A DNA stretch of 39,907 nucleotides, from positions 1-39,907 of the forward strand of contig JAAYZX010000062.1 of NCBI GenBank assembly GCA_012514635.1, read 5' to 3'. This document shows, in pieces, positions 25,802 to 36,200 of the stretch. Made by a program: the position numbers and the translations under genes. Under the pieces are notes generated by a model, which saw only the letters and a program-made list of their open reading frames with translations, was not told where the DNA came from and did not search any database. Each line of letters starts with the position of its first letter. Position 1 is the first letter of the stretch. The DNA is from Actinomycetota bacterium. GTDB taxonomy: Bacteria; Actinomycetota; Thermoleophilia; RBG-16-64-13.

Positions 25802-28800
25802 GACCGCCTCCTTGGTTGTGCGGCGGTCAGACTCTCTACGAAGAGGTCCACCTCGGGCTCCACGTCACGGAGTGAGCGCCCCACCCGGAACTTCTCGTGG
25901 TGAGGGGTCTCGAACTCTTCATCAAGTAGGTCACGCAGTAACGGTTTGGGTCCCTCCTTGCCCTCATACTTCTGATACTTGAGCGCCACACCCACAGCCT
26001 CGTAATCGTCGAAGACCTTGCGCCAAGAATCCAAGAGGTCGACCACCCGGTTCTGGATGCTGCGCAGCGCCTGTTCGCGCTCATCCGCCTGGTCGATGGG
26101 TTGGCTCCGCACGCGCGACCGGAACGCCTCCAGCAGGAGCTCCTCCAACCGCTCTCGTTGGGAGGCGATGTTCTCCGCGCCCAGAGGCGGGGTCATGTTC
26201 TTATCCACATGCCGGGCCATGGCCACGAGCGCCCCGGGAAGCCCCCGATCGAGGGCCCGGGCCGCAAACGGGGTCACGCTTCCCACCTCCACCGAACGGT
26301 AGAAGGTCTCGTGGTAGTGACGGAAGCGCTCGAAATGGGAGCGGTCGCGGGGCTTGTGTACGTTGAAGAGCGTCACGACCAGACCCGGCCGCGTGGGATC
26401 ACGACCGACCCGGCTGGTCGCCTGGATGTACTCGGCATGGGCCTTGGGCTGACCGACCACCACCATGAGCCCCAGACGCTGCACGTCGAGACCGACCGAG
26501 ATCATGTTGGTGGCGATGGCGCAATCGACCCGCTGTTTGATGTCGAAGAAGGGCAGACCCAGTCGCCGGCGGGCCTCGGCCACCTTGTCGGTGGAGACCC
26601 GCGAGGTGAGCTCCACCACCTCCGAGAACGTCCTGCGGTCGCGGAAGAGCCCTGTCTTCTCTCCGATGCGGCGGCGCTGGCCGTAGGCTTTGAGGGTGTT
26701 CTGGACCTCCTCCTCCAGGATACGGCGTGCCCCTCCCAGTTCGCGCAGACTGTTGAAGTAACCCATCACGGTCATGTAGGGGTCGGCGGGGTTCTCTTCG
26801 TTCTCAAAGCCCCCGGCCTCGACGTAGGCCCGCTGAGCGGCTCCCATGAGGGCGAGATAGGTCTTGCGCATCGCCACTTTAGGATTCCGTCCTTGAGCGG
26901 CTATCCCCACATAGAGCCGGGCGGGTATTTCTGAAGAGAGACGGGTATGGGCGAAGAAGGTGTCGCGCCGGTCGGCTCCCTGGGGCGGGAACACCCGCGT
27001 GAGCGCTCTCCCGAAGAGCGCCTGCACCTGGTCTTGCGCCTGCCTGACCGTCGCTGTGGAAGCCACGATCTTGGGCTTGGTGACGGTACCATCCACCTCG
27101 CGCGTGCAGAGCGCCTCGATCGCCGTCTCGTAGAGGCCGGCCATGGTCCCCAGCGGACCGGTGATCAGGTGGAGTTCGTCCTGGATGATGAGGTCGGGAG
27201 GCAATAACGGCGCCGCCAGACGTGATCCCCTACCCGGCTCGGCCGGTCCGTAGAAGCCGGAGGCGTCGAAACGATCGGCTCCTCCCAGGAGAACCCCGCT
27301 CGGTCCCACCCAGGGGAGCGAAGCGAACTTGTCCACCGTCGCGATGATGAAGGCGGGCAGACGCCGATAAAGCGGTTCGTCCACCGCCACGATGGGGAGT
27401 GGCCGGTCGCCGGAGAACTCGCAGTCGATGTTCATGCATCCCACCAGCAACTGGGTGGGCTCGTCGGAGTCGGCCAGGCCCTTGTCATCGCAGAGCGAGA
27501 AGGAGTCGGCCCCGAAGCGGGTGCCGCACCAAGGACAGTCTTCCAAGGGGATTGGCGCCGCCTTGTGATGGGGGTCGTTCTTGTATTGGCGGGTCTTGGC
27601 GCGGGCCGTGTCCTGGCGCCCATCTCCTTTGCGCCCCATGACATTCGGAGTGGCCGCCTTGCCCACCCAGAGGCCGATCTCGAACGGCCACTCGCCGTAG
27701 CGCTCGGGATCCTCCCCCCGTTCGAGCTCCAGCGCGCACACCAGCCCCGCCGCCCGCGAGAGCTGATCGAGGGTGAGAAGACGCAGCGTGTAGCGCATGA
27801 TGACGGTGACCCCGGCGCCCTCCCGCCCGCCTTCCCCGGGATGGCGCAGACGCCTGAGCACCATGGCGAACGCAGCGAGACCCAGATAGGCTTCGGTCTT
27901 GCCGCCGCCGGTGGGGAAGAAGAGAAGATCGACCGTCTTGCGATCGCCTTCGGTGGGATCCACAAGACCGGGGATGTTGAGCAGCATGAACGCGAGCTGG
28001 AAGGCCCGCCAACTCGGCTCCGAGATGTCCAGACGCTTCTCGAGCGCCCGGGCCACCGCCCGGTTCGCCACCTTGAAGGCATTGAGCGCGTCAGGGTTGT
28101 CGGCGAGCGCATCGATGCCTCTCCCGATCCGCTCTGCGGCGGACTCCGCCGATCTCACAAGTTGCTCAGCCGTCTCGCGACGCTCTCCGCTCAAAGAATC
28201 GAGGGCACCCTTCTGCTCTTCTATCCACTCCCGGTAGCGCTCGACCAAAGGCTCAAGAGCCCGGCGGGCCTCATCGCCCCCGGTCAGGCTCCCCAGTGCG
28301 ACCATGGAGAGCTCCACACCCTCAAGATCGGTGGTCTCGGTGTATTCCACCTCTGCTGAAGGGATCCAGGCGGTGCGCACCGTGTGGCAGGCTCCGTCCA
28401 AGAGCTCCCAGGCGGCAGAGACCCCGTGGCCCACAGCGTACTCAGGCGTATCTTGGTATTGAAGGTCGGCGACCTGTTCATCCCAATCGGAGGAATCGGT
28501 GCCGTGCGGGTCGGGTCTGGGCACCAGCGGAGTGGTCGAGGTGACCGCGATCTCGGGCTGGAAGACGTAGGCGAGATCCGGCTTGGACTCATCGGGCGGA
28601 CGGCGATTGACGAGGAACACCGAGACGGCCCGCGTCCCCCTGGGGATATGGCCGGCCAGAGCAGCCGACGAGATGGTACGGGCGCTCACGTGGAGCACCA
28701 GCCCTTCTGCACCAGGCAGCCGCACCTCCGCTTCACGCTCGGGGACCACGAACGGCACCACCACCTCGCGAGGGCGGCGTTGCCAGACGGAGTACTCCTT

Positions 28801-29208
28801 GCCCTCGGGGTCGGCAACCACTTCGGTCGTGTAGTCGCCCCAGGTGACCAACGCCTCTAGTTGCTCGGTCTCGGGAGATACAAGGAAGCTCAGGCCCATG
28901 GAGGAGGGGAAGTAGGCTTTCTTAGCGGCCCGACGCTCTTCGGCGCTCTCTTCGGGGAGCCCGACGTCGACCGGCACCTCATCGAGCTCGTCATCTTCAT
29001 CGAGATCGGCGCTCTCTTCGGGCCGGGAGTCGGCCGGGATGAGAAAACCGGCCAGATACCAGTTGGAGGGCCTGACGTGGCCGGGTAGCTGCTCCTCGGC
29101 CAGGTGGTGTCCGGCCCACGGCCCGATCAGGTCGAGCTTGAGGGCCTCGACCAGTCGTTCGCGCACCTCAGGCGACGTCATGATGGCGGTGTCTTCTGGT
29201 GACGACAT
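25798..29208 (-). CDS. drmA: DrmA, DISARM superfamily 2 helicase
   Basis: 1136 aa. The long N-terminal part (1-400) includes an acidic stretch near residues 60-90. Walker A is FFPTGGGKTEAYL (near 430), and the Walker B box is IIQDELHLITG (near 675) with DELH. A cysteine pair WCGTRFG...C lies between them. The C-terminal RecA-like lobe has MISVGLDVQRLGLMVVVGQ and EYIQATSRVGRD (near 930), the characteristic DrmA signature. The protein should be an ATP-driven DNA translocase; with DrmB it forms the core that engages phage DNA. Start ATG 29206-29208 immediately follows the drmMI stop. Confidence 0.94.
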   Translation of the reverse strand: MSSPEDTAIMTSPEVRERLVEALKLDLIGPWAGHHLAEEQLPGHVRPSNWYLAGFLIPADSRPEESADLDEDDELDEVPVDVGLPEESAEERRAAKKAYFPSSMGLSFLVSPETEQLEALVTWGDYTTEVVADPEGKEYSVWQRRPREVVVPFVVPEREAEVRLPGAEGLVLHVSARTISSAALAGHIPRGTRAVSVFLVNRRPPDESKPDLAYVFQPEIAVTSTTPLVPRPDPHGTDSSDWDEQVADLQYQDTPEYAVGHGVSAAWELLDGACHTVRTAWIPSAEVEYTETTDLEGVELSMVALGSLTGGDEARRALEPLVERYREWIEEQKGALDSLSGERRETAEQLVRSAESAAERIGRGIDALADNPDALNAFKVANRAVARALEKRLDISEPSWRAFQLAFMLLNIPGLVDPTEGDRKTVDLLFFPTGGGKTEAYLGLAAFAMVLRRLRHPGEGGREGAGVTVIMRYTLRLLTLDQLSRAAGLVCALELERGEDPERYGEWPFEIGLWVGKAATPNVMGRKGDGRQDTARAKTRQYKNDPHHKAAPIPLEDCPWCGTRFGADSFSLCDDKGLADSDEPTQLLVGCMNIDCEFSGDRPLPIVAVDEPLYRRLPAFIIATVDKFASLPWVGPSGVLLGGADRFDASGFYGPAEPGRGSRLAAPLLPPDLIIQDELHLITGPLGTMAGLYETAIEALCTREVDGTVTKPKIVASTATVRQAQDQVQALFGRALTRVFPPQGADRRDTFFAHTRLSSEIPARLYVGIAAQGRNPKVAMRKTYLALMGAAQRAYVEAGGFENEENPADPYMTVMGYFNSLRELGGARRILEEEVQNTLKAYGQRRRIGEKTGLFRDRRTFSEVVELTSRVSTDKVAEARRRLGLPFFDIKQRVDCAIATNMISVGLDVQRLGLMVVVGQPKAHAEYIQATSRVGRDPTRPGLVVTLFNVHKPRDRSHFERFRHYHETFYRSVEVGSVTPFAARALDRGLPGALVAMARHVDKNMTPPLGAENIASQRERLEELLLEAFRSRVRSQPIDQADEREQALRSIQNRVVDLLDSWRKVFDDYEAVGVALKYQKYEGKEGPKPLLRDLLDEEFETPHHEKFRVGRSLRDVEPEVDLFVESLTAAQPRRRS

Positions 29209-32200
29209 CTAGAACAGGCTCCTCACGTCGGGGTCGGTATCAGATGACGCCTTCTTGCCCCTGCGGGACTTCTTCGCGCCGGCACCGGCCCGAGCCTCCT
29301 CGGCCGCACGCTCGGCGTTGAGCTCGAGGAGTCGGGCGAGCAACTCGTCACGCACCTCGTCGGGCCAACGATAGCGCCAGGGCTTCTTCCGCCGCCCCGA
29401 ATCCTCTTCATCGACCTCGTAGTCGAGCAAGAACTCGCACTCGGTGGGGATGTCGGTCCAGCCGTAGGCGTCGAGCACGGCCCGGTCCATGGCCTCGTGG
29501 AGCTCCCGCAGCTTGAGGATATCGGGAGAATCCTCCTCGGGATCGTGGAAGCGGTTGTAGGTCTTGGTGAGACCCTCGTCATTCTGCACCATGAGAGCGG
29601 CACGGAACTCGTAGTAGTCTTCGCCCACCTGCTCGAGAACGGGATGGGACTCCCAGTCCTCTGGGAAGGGGAAGGTCTCGAAGACGTCTGAGGGCGTATA
29701 GCGAAGACGATCCTCCAGAGACGAGCCGAAGAACCGGGCCCAGACCTCGTGAGGGCGGGATTGGAGAGCGCAGAAGGCGGCTTGGGTGGAGAAAGGGAAG
29801 ACAACAGTGCTCTCCGCGTAGACCATCCCCGCCGGGAGAAGAGCAAAGGCAACGCGCTGGCCGACGCGCGAGATGACCAGCACCCGCTCCAGCCCGGCGA
29901 TGGCGCCGTACAGCTCCTTGGCCGATGAACCGTAATGCCACCAGTACCTCGCTCTCTTGCGGCCGATGACGTTGTTCGTGAGCTTCGCGCGCTCCGGCTT
30001 CACCTTCTCCTCAACAATCGCCATCAGCTCCGGCCAGCGCTGCCGACACTCCTCCTCGCTTCGCTCCCGGAAGTTGATGACGTAGCGGTGGTGGGCATGG
30101 GTGGGGCTGGTGTTCACCTCTTCACCACCGATATACGGGAAGATGACCTCAGCGTTGGCCGGGTCCTGTTCAATCAACCGATGCATCTCGGCAATCGGAG
30201 TAGCCACCCCCCTGGTGTCGGTGTCGTCGAAGGTGAACCCCATGCCCAAAACGTAGCTACCCACGAAACTCTTGCCGGCGTTCGATACAAGGCGCGCAGG
30301 ATCGTCGTGACCGCCACGGTGGAAGAGAAAGGCGGTGATCTTCTCCACCCGTCGGCCGTCTAGAACCTTCTCGCCCTGGCGCAAGCCTTTGCACACGTGG
30401 ATGACACTGACCACCACCGCAGCCAGCCCGGGCCACTTGAGTCGACGTGTGGCCGAGTAGATCTCTCCCCCGTGGGTGCCTATCCAAGCCAACCCGGTAG
30501 AGCGTGTGTCCCCTTGAGCGATGGTATTGGTGGCGATGAGCCCGAACGCTCCTGCTTCACGTATCAGGACGAATGCCCGTCTGAAGAAGTGGGCCACGAG
30601 GTCTGAGTTGCCATGACTAGCCTCGTGCAGCGTCTTCAGCCAGTCGGGGTAGTTGGGTGGATTCGCTGCCGCCATGGTGTTCTTGCCCGCGAACGGCGGG
30701 TTCCCCACGAACGCATCGAACCCGGGATTGTCCCGCTGGAACACCTCCGGATACTCGAGCTCCCAGTGGAAGGGCACCAGTGGCGGGTCGGCGTGCCTCC
30801 ATTCGGCGAGCATGTCTTGGTGCTTGTCGGCCTCACCGGCTTCCACCGCAGCCACGAATGTCGCCAGCTTGGTCTCCCTATCCCTGGGCCTGGCGCCTAG
30901 GAAGAAGGCGGCCGTCACCAGATCGCCTGCCGGCTTCACCTGGGCCAGCTCCTCCTCAGCCTCTCCCAGGAGGACCTTCAGCTCCTGCTCGGGGGTATCG
31001 TCGTCGGCCTGTCTGATGAGCTCCCGGATCTCAGTGGCCCTCTCGGTGTGCTCCCGTATGCCGAGCGCCACGAAGGCTTGGCTACCGCCGGCTTTCTTGG
31101 CGTCCCAGTGGAAACCCTCGATCTGGCGGGGAGTGAGGCCCACCAGAGAGTCTCCGTGCTTGAGTGCGTGGTCGACGAAGGTCAGGGGATGCTCACGGGC
31201 GAGGGTCGCCAGCCAGAGCGACATCTTGGCCAGGTCGACCGCCACCGGGTTCTTATCCACACCATATAGACAGCGCTGGGCGACCAGCCGTCGGGCGAAG
31301 ACCAGCCGGTCCTCGTTGGCCGGTATCTCAGGTTTCTCGGCGTAGAACTCCCACGACTCGATGAGGATGTCGGCCAGCTGACGGCAGGTCTCGACCAAGA
31401 AGGCGCCTGAACCCATGGCCGGGTCGCAGACCTTGAGCTCGAGGATCTCTTCCGGCCGGGGCGGCTCGCCGTTCGGACCCTTGAGGCGCTCCAGGATAGG
31501 CTGCAGAGTGGTGCTCACGATAGGAGCGGTTAGAGAGCGCGGCGTGTAATGAGAGCCTGAGCGGCGGCGCTCCTCGCTCGGCTGCAAGACCATGGAGCCC
31601 GGGGGCACCAGGTCGGGTGTGGCAGCGCGATCCGCCGCACGGTCGAGGGCCGCGTGCAACTCCTCCAGAGTCGAAGCCGCTTTCATCTCCTTTGTGACGG
31701 CAGCGGCGGGCTTCTGGTCAGTCTGATCGCGGAACCACTTCTCGCGCTTCGCGGGCTCGACGGTCAGAAGCTCGTCAAGGTCGATGGTCGTAGGAGCTCC
31801 CATCCGCTTAGCCGGACGTATGGCCAGCGAGCGTCCGTGTGCCGTCTCCAGGCGGAAGCCCATCATGGTCTCGTAGACAGAGCCGATCTGCTCCACATCC
31901 AAAGCCCGGTAGGAGATGCGCTCTCCGTCCAGCACCAGGAGCTTCTCCAGCACCCGGTAGACGGTGCCGTCGGGGACGAGCGGTGGATGGATACGTTCGT
32001 GGATCTGGCGGGCTCCGGCTTCAGTGCGTCCCTCAAGGAACGAGAAGCGGTCGGGGTCGAAGAGCACGCCGTGCCGCTCGGGCAGGTGCATCTCCTGGGA
32101 GCGGGCCCCGTCGTGGATCATGCGGAAGAGCGTGAGCAGTTGCGCCCAGGCGCCGAAACGCTGGTCCATGGTGTCGGGATAGAGAGCCGCGTCCTCGCGC

Positions 32201-33207
32201 AGCCGCTTGTGAAGAGCGGCAAGGGAGTAGTACTGCACGAAGGTCTCGTCTTCGGGCAGCATGTCGCGCTCCTCGGCATAGAGGATGAAGACCAGGCGCA
32301 ATAGCACCGTGAGCAGGGCGTGGTAGACCTCGTCGGGCCGCTCGCGCAGTTGGTGTCTGAGCAGCTCGCCCCTGCTCGCATCGTCGGCCGCCTGGAAGCC
32401 GCGGAGGAGTTCATACAGCGCGTGCAGCACCTGCTCGGCCAGACGCTCGCTCACCTCGTTCTGATACCTGCGGCTGTCTTCGAGAAGATCGGTCAGACGT
32501 TCTCCGGGCCTTACGATCAGCAGACGATTCTGGCCCAAGAGCAGGCGCATGGCCGTCGATATGGGCCGCCCGGGCGTCGTCAGCATGTGAGGGATCTTGA
32601 AATCGAGCCAGCCCGAGCTCTCGCCCCGAGGAGCGGATATCAAGCGGACCGTCTCGCCGTTGAAGATGAGGCCGGCGAGGACCCCCGTCTGCCGAAGGAG
32701 ACGCTCCATGCGGCCGTGCTCAGAAGCTTCGAGACGACCCGCGCCCCGCGTCTGCCGGTCGATGTCTTCACCCGGATCGAGCACGCGCACGAGAAGCTGC
32801 CAGGCGGACTGTCCCTCCCCTGGTTCACGCTCTCGCACGGCGTAGTCGGCGCGCAGAGTTTCGCCGTAGGCGGGCAATGCCACCTCGAGCTCTTCGGGCA
32901 TGGGGCTCTCTTCAGTACCTGCGTAATACTTGGGGGAGAAACCCCACCCGAGCACCTGACGGGCGAAGGTCTCGAAATCGGGTAGGTACCAGTCCGACTC
33001 TTCCTCCCCCGCCCCGGGCCGCTCCACCACGCACTCCTTGAGAGCCGTCTGCCCCTCTACATCACGACGCTGGAGGATGGCTCCGGCTTTGATCAGCGCC
33101 AGCGCTGAGACCACCAGGCCCGTGGGTTGGACGAATCCCAACCATTCCAGATGCGCGAGTATGTCAGGGTCGAGCTTCTTCTTGGCCATCAGTTCGTCTC
33201 CGGCCAC
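29209..33207 (-). CDS. drmMI: DrmMI, class 1 DISARM N6-adenine DNA methyltransferase
   Basis: 1332 aa, the size of large PglX-like gamma-type adenine methyltransferases. Motif I is VCDPAMGSGAFLVETCRQ (near residue 600), followed by motif IV GNPPFAGKN (near 836). The N-terminal third (1-570) and the C-terminal third, with DFVIG-like and LRYTPSDVFETFPFP segments that fit a target-recognition region, flank the catalytic core. It should methylate adenine at a host-specific site and so mark self DNA; the site cannot be read from the sequence. It overlaps drmD by 19 bp and abuts drmA. It has no separate restriction domain that I recognise. Confidence 0.92.
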   Translation of the reverse strand: MAGDELMAKKKLDPDILAHLEWLGFVQPTGLVVSALALIKAGAILQRRDVEGQTALKECVVERPGAGEEESDWYLPDFETFARQVLGWGFSPKYYAGTEESPMPEELEVALPAYGETLRADYAVREREPGEGQSAWQLLVRVLDPGEDIDRQTRGAGRLEASEHGRMERLLRQTGVLAGLIFNGETVRLISAPRGESSGWLDFKIPHMLTTPGRPISTAMRLLLGQNRLLIVRPGERLTDLLEDSRRYQNEVSERLAEQVLHALYELLRGFQAADDASRGELLRHQLRERPDEVYHALLTVLLRLVFILYAEERDMLPEDETFVQYYSLAALHKRLREDAALYPDTMDQRFGAWAQLLTLFRMIHDGARSQEMHLPERHGVLFDPDRFSFLEGRTEAGARQIHERIHPPLVPDGTVYRVLEKLLVLDGERISYRALDVEQIGSVYETMMGFRLETAHGRSLAIRPAKRMGAPTTIDLDELLTVEPAKREKWFRDQTDQKPAAAVTKEMKAASTLEELHAALDRAADRAATPDLVPPGSMVLQPSEERRRSGSHYTPRSLTAPIVSTTLQPILERLKGPNGEPPRPEEILELKVCDPAMGSGAFLVETCRQLADILIESWEFYAEKPEIPANEDRLVFARRLVAQRCLYGVDKNPVAVDLAKMSLWLATLAREHPLTFVDHALKHGDSLVGLTPRQIEGFHWDAKKAGGSQAFVALGIREHTERATEIRELIRQADDDTPEQELKVLLGEAEEELAQVKPAGDLVTAAFFLGARPRDRETKLATFVAAVEAGEADKHQDMLAEWRHADPPLVPFHWELEYPEVFQRDNPGFDAFVGNPPFAGKNTMAAANPPNYPDWLKTLHEASHGNSDLVAHFFRRAFVLIREAGAFGLIATNTIAQGDTRSTGLAWIGTHGGEIYSATRRLKWPGLAAVVVSVIHVCKGLRQGEKVLDGRRVEKITAFLFHRGGHDDPARLVSNAGKSFVGSYVLGMGFTFDDTDTRGVATPIAEMHRLIEQDPANAEVIFPYIGGEEVNTSPTHAHHRYVINFRERSEEECRQRWPELMAIVEEKVKPERAKLTNNVIGRKRARYWWHYGSSAKELYGAIAGLERVLVISRVGQRVAFALLPAGMVYAESTVVFPFSTQAAFCALQSRPHEVWARFFGSSLEDRLRYTPSDVFETFPFPEDWESHPVLEQVGEDYYEFRAALMVQNDEGLTKTYNRFHDPEEDSPDILKLRELHEAMDRAVLDAYGWTDIPTECEFLLDYEVDEEDSGRRKKPWRYRWPDEVRDELLARLLELNAERAAEEARAGAGAKKSRRGKKASSDTDPDVRSLF

Positions 33208-36200
33208 AGGTAGACGAGACCCACCGGTTCGATGCGCGTGGCCCGGACTTCGTAGAAGTCGCGGATGCGTTGGGGCTCACGCTCAAGGTCGCGCCCGAAC
33301 TGCTTCAGGCGGATGCGCCACCACTTGACGTCGGCTTCGAGCTGACGCTTCTCTTCGGCCCCCACTCCCTCCAGATCGAACCCCAGGTCGAGAGCGAGTT
33401 GACGGGCGTCTTTCTCGTAACGGGCGAGTTGCTCAGATACCCGCTTCTGCTGACGCTCAAGGAGCTCGCGCAGGAGCCGCTCCTCACGTTCGCCCCGTTG
33501 CCGGAGACGCTGGATGGCGGTGGCGGCCAGATCTTCTGCCCGTTTCTCGAGTTGCGGCAGGAGCCCCTCCACATCCCGGGGAGCCGACTCAAGCAGCTTC
33601 TTGCGAATGGCTTCGTCAGGTTCACGTCCTGAGCGGTCGGACAAAGTGTTCTCGAGCAGCTCGAGCGTGCGGGTTTCGGCCTCGCGCCCGTAGGGTTTGA
33701 GGGCACTCTCACGCCTCGACGGATCCACCCAGCGGGCCGTCAGCGGCACCACCTCTTCGTGCAGTCTCTCCGCCCGTTGTCCATATAGGGATAGGCGTCC
33801 AAGGAGGAGCACGCGGGGGATGGAATCGGCCGATTGGGCCAGACAGGCCCGCGACAGGTCGTGGTAGATGAAGCCCTGCGAGCGGAAGCGGGCCAAGAGC
33901 CGTTGAGCCACCCGCTGCTCCAGGTGCAGGTGCACCACATCATCGGTGAGCACGCCCGCATCTTCGAACACCACCGGCCGGATGGGGGCCTCACGCCGCC
34001 AATCGGCCAGCTTCTGGTCGCGCTTGCGAGGAGTACGGAGGGTGTCGAGGGTGGCGGTCCAGGAGGGGTCGGCGTATTCCTTGCGGTCGAGCGCCGGGAA
34101 GGTCCAGACCTTGCGGCCCTCCTCGTCGCTGTCTGCGGCGAGAGGCTCGGCCCCCAGGAGCTCGAGCGAAGAAGACAGAGCGTCGCGGAAGGCGCCTTCT
34201 TCGAAGCCGGTCCAGGCCCGAGAGCGCTCAAGAAGCGTGCGACATTGCTCGATCTGCTCTTCGAGTTCTTCGCGGCGCTCGCGGGCATCCTCGAGCTCTT
34301 CTGCGGCGACCTTCTTGCGGTCGGCATCGATGTCGAGGTCGTCCAACTCTTCAGCCAGACCTTCGGCGTCGCTGTGACGGATGCCGTATTTGACCAGACG
34401 CTTCTCGACCTCGTCGTCGATCACCTTGGAGAGGCTGCCCAACTCCTTCTTGATGCGTTCGGTCTTTCGCACCAGGACCTCTAGCACGCGGTCTTCGGCC
34501 CGTTGCGGGAGCACGAAATAGTGGCAACGGACCTCATCTGCAGGCTGCAGTTTGCGGTCGATGCGGCCGTTACGCTGCTCGATGCGGCCGGGGTTCCAGG
34601 GAAGATCGAAGTGGAAGAGGTCGGTGCAGTGGGCCTGGAAGTTGAGCCCTTCGCGGGCGGCGTCGGTGGCGATGAGGATGCGCAGGGGGTCCTTGGCCGG
34701 ATCGGTGTTGAACCGCTGTTGCAACTCTTTGCGGCGGGCTCCGCTGGTGAGACCGTCGATGACCTCGATGCGCTCGTCGCCCTGGTCGGTGCCCTCGATG
34801 ACAGACTGGAGCATCTCTCTCAGATAGACCTTGGTCCCCTGGCGGTTCTCGGTGAAGATGAGGACGCGGCGTTCGTTCCAAGTGGGTGGCTCGCCCTGCA
34901 CCTCTTCATCCACTGCGGGCAGCCCCGGGCACATGTTCACCCGGATCCAATCCACCAAACGTATGATCTTGGCATCCGGCTCCCAGCGGGCCCGCTCGGC
35001 GATATCCTGCATGCGGTCGAGCAGCTCCTGCTCCTCGCGCCATATCGCCTCAGCCGCAGCATCGCGAGGCGACGTCGCCTCTAGGGCCTCGGTCGCCGCC
35101 TCGAGCTGGGCCGCCTCTTCGGCCTCGAGCTCTTCATCGGGAAGATCGGCCCGGTCATCATCGCCATCGATGGCAGAAGTGAACCGCTCGGCCTCCCTTT
35201 CTGCCCGCGCCTCGTCTGTCCGGCACCCCACACTCTTCTCCCACTGACGCCGGGCCGTCTCGCGGTGGACCCCAAGCGACCGGGCGAAAGCCTCGATCGA
35301 AGAGAGCAGGCGCTGCTGCAGGCCGACCACCAGGAGGCCTGCCGCCGCCTGGGTGCGCCGGGTAGTGGTGGCGAAACGCTTCTCGCGAAGGGTGCGGTAG
35401 TCATCGAGAAGATCGGAGAGCACGATCTCGGGAGCGTCTCCCGGTAGGTCATCGATCACCTCACGAACGACCCGCCGCTTGGGGAAGCCACCCTGGATCT
35501 CGCGGATATCATCCTTCAGCCGCCGGACCATCACATCTTCAAGGTCCCTTCTGCCGCGCACTTTGACCCCGCGGGTGAAACGATAGGGATCGAGGAGCTC
35601 AAGCAGAGTGGAGAAGCTGTTCGAGTGACCGTTATGAGGCGTGGCCGACAAGAACAGGCGGTGCTCGAACCGGGGCGCCAGGTCGCGGATGGCCCGGGTG
35701 AACTTGGTCTCGATGCCGTAGCGTCCGCCGCTGGACGGAGCCGCGTGATGGGCCTCGTCGATGATGAGGAGGCTGCCGGGCAACATGTCTCCTAACCATT
35801 CGCGCAGGGGGTCGGTGTAGACGGGGTCGATGAGCAGGTTGTGCGAGACGAGAAAACGGCTGTGGGTGCGCCAGGGGTTGACGCCGAAACCGCGCTCTTG
35901 TCTTACCCGGCCGAGGTAGGCTCGGTCGAGGATCTCGAACACCAGGCCGAACCGCTCCTCCAACTCGCCCCTCCACTGCTCAAGGACAGAAGCAGGCGCC
36001 GCCACCACGATGTGCTTGGCCTTCTTGCGGAGCAGGAGCTCGCGGGCGATCAGCCCGGCCTCGATGGTCTTGCCCAGGCCGGTGTCGTCGGCGATGAAGA
36101 GGTTGACCCGAGGCAGCAACAGGGCTTTTCGCAGCGGCTCCATCTGGTAGGCGTCGATCTTGATGCCGGCCCGGAACGGTGACTGGAAGAGACTGGGGTC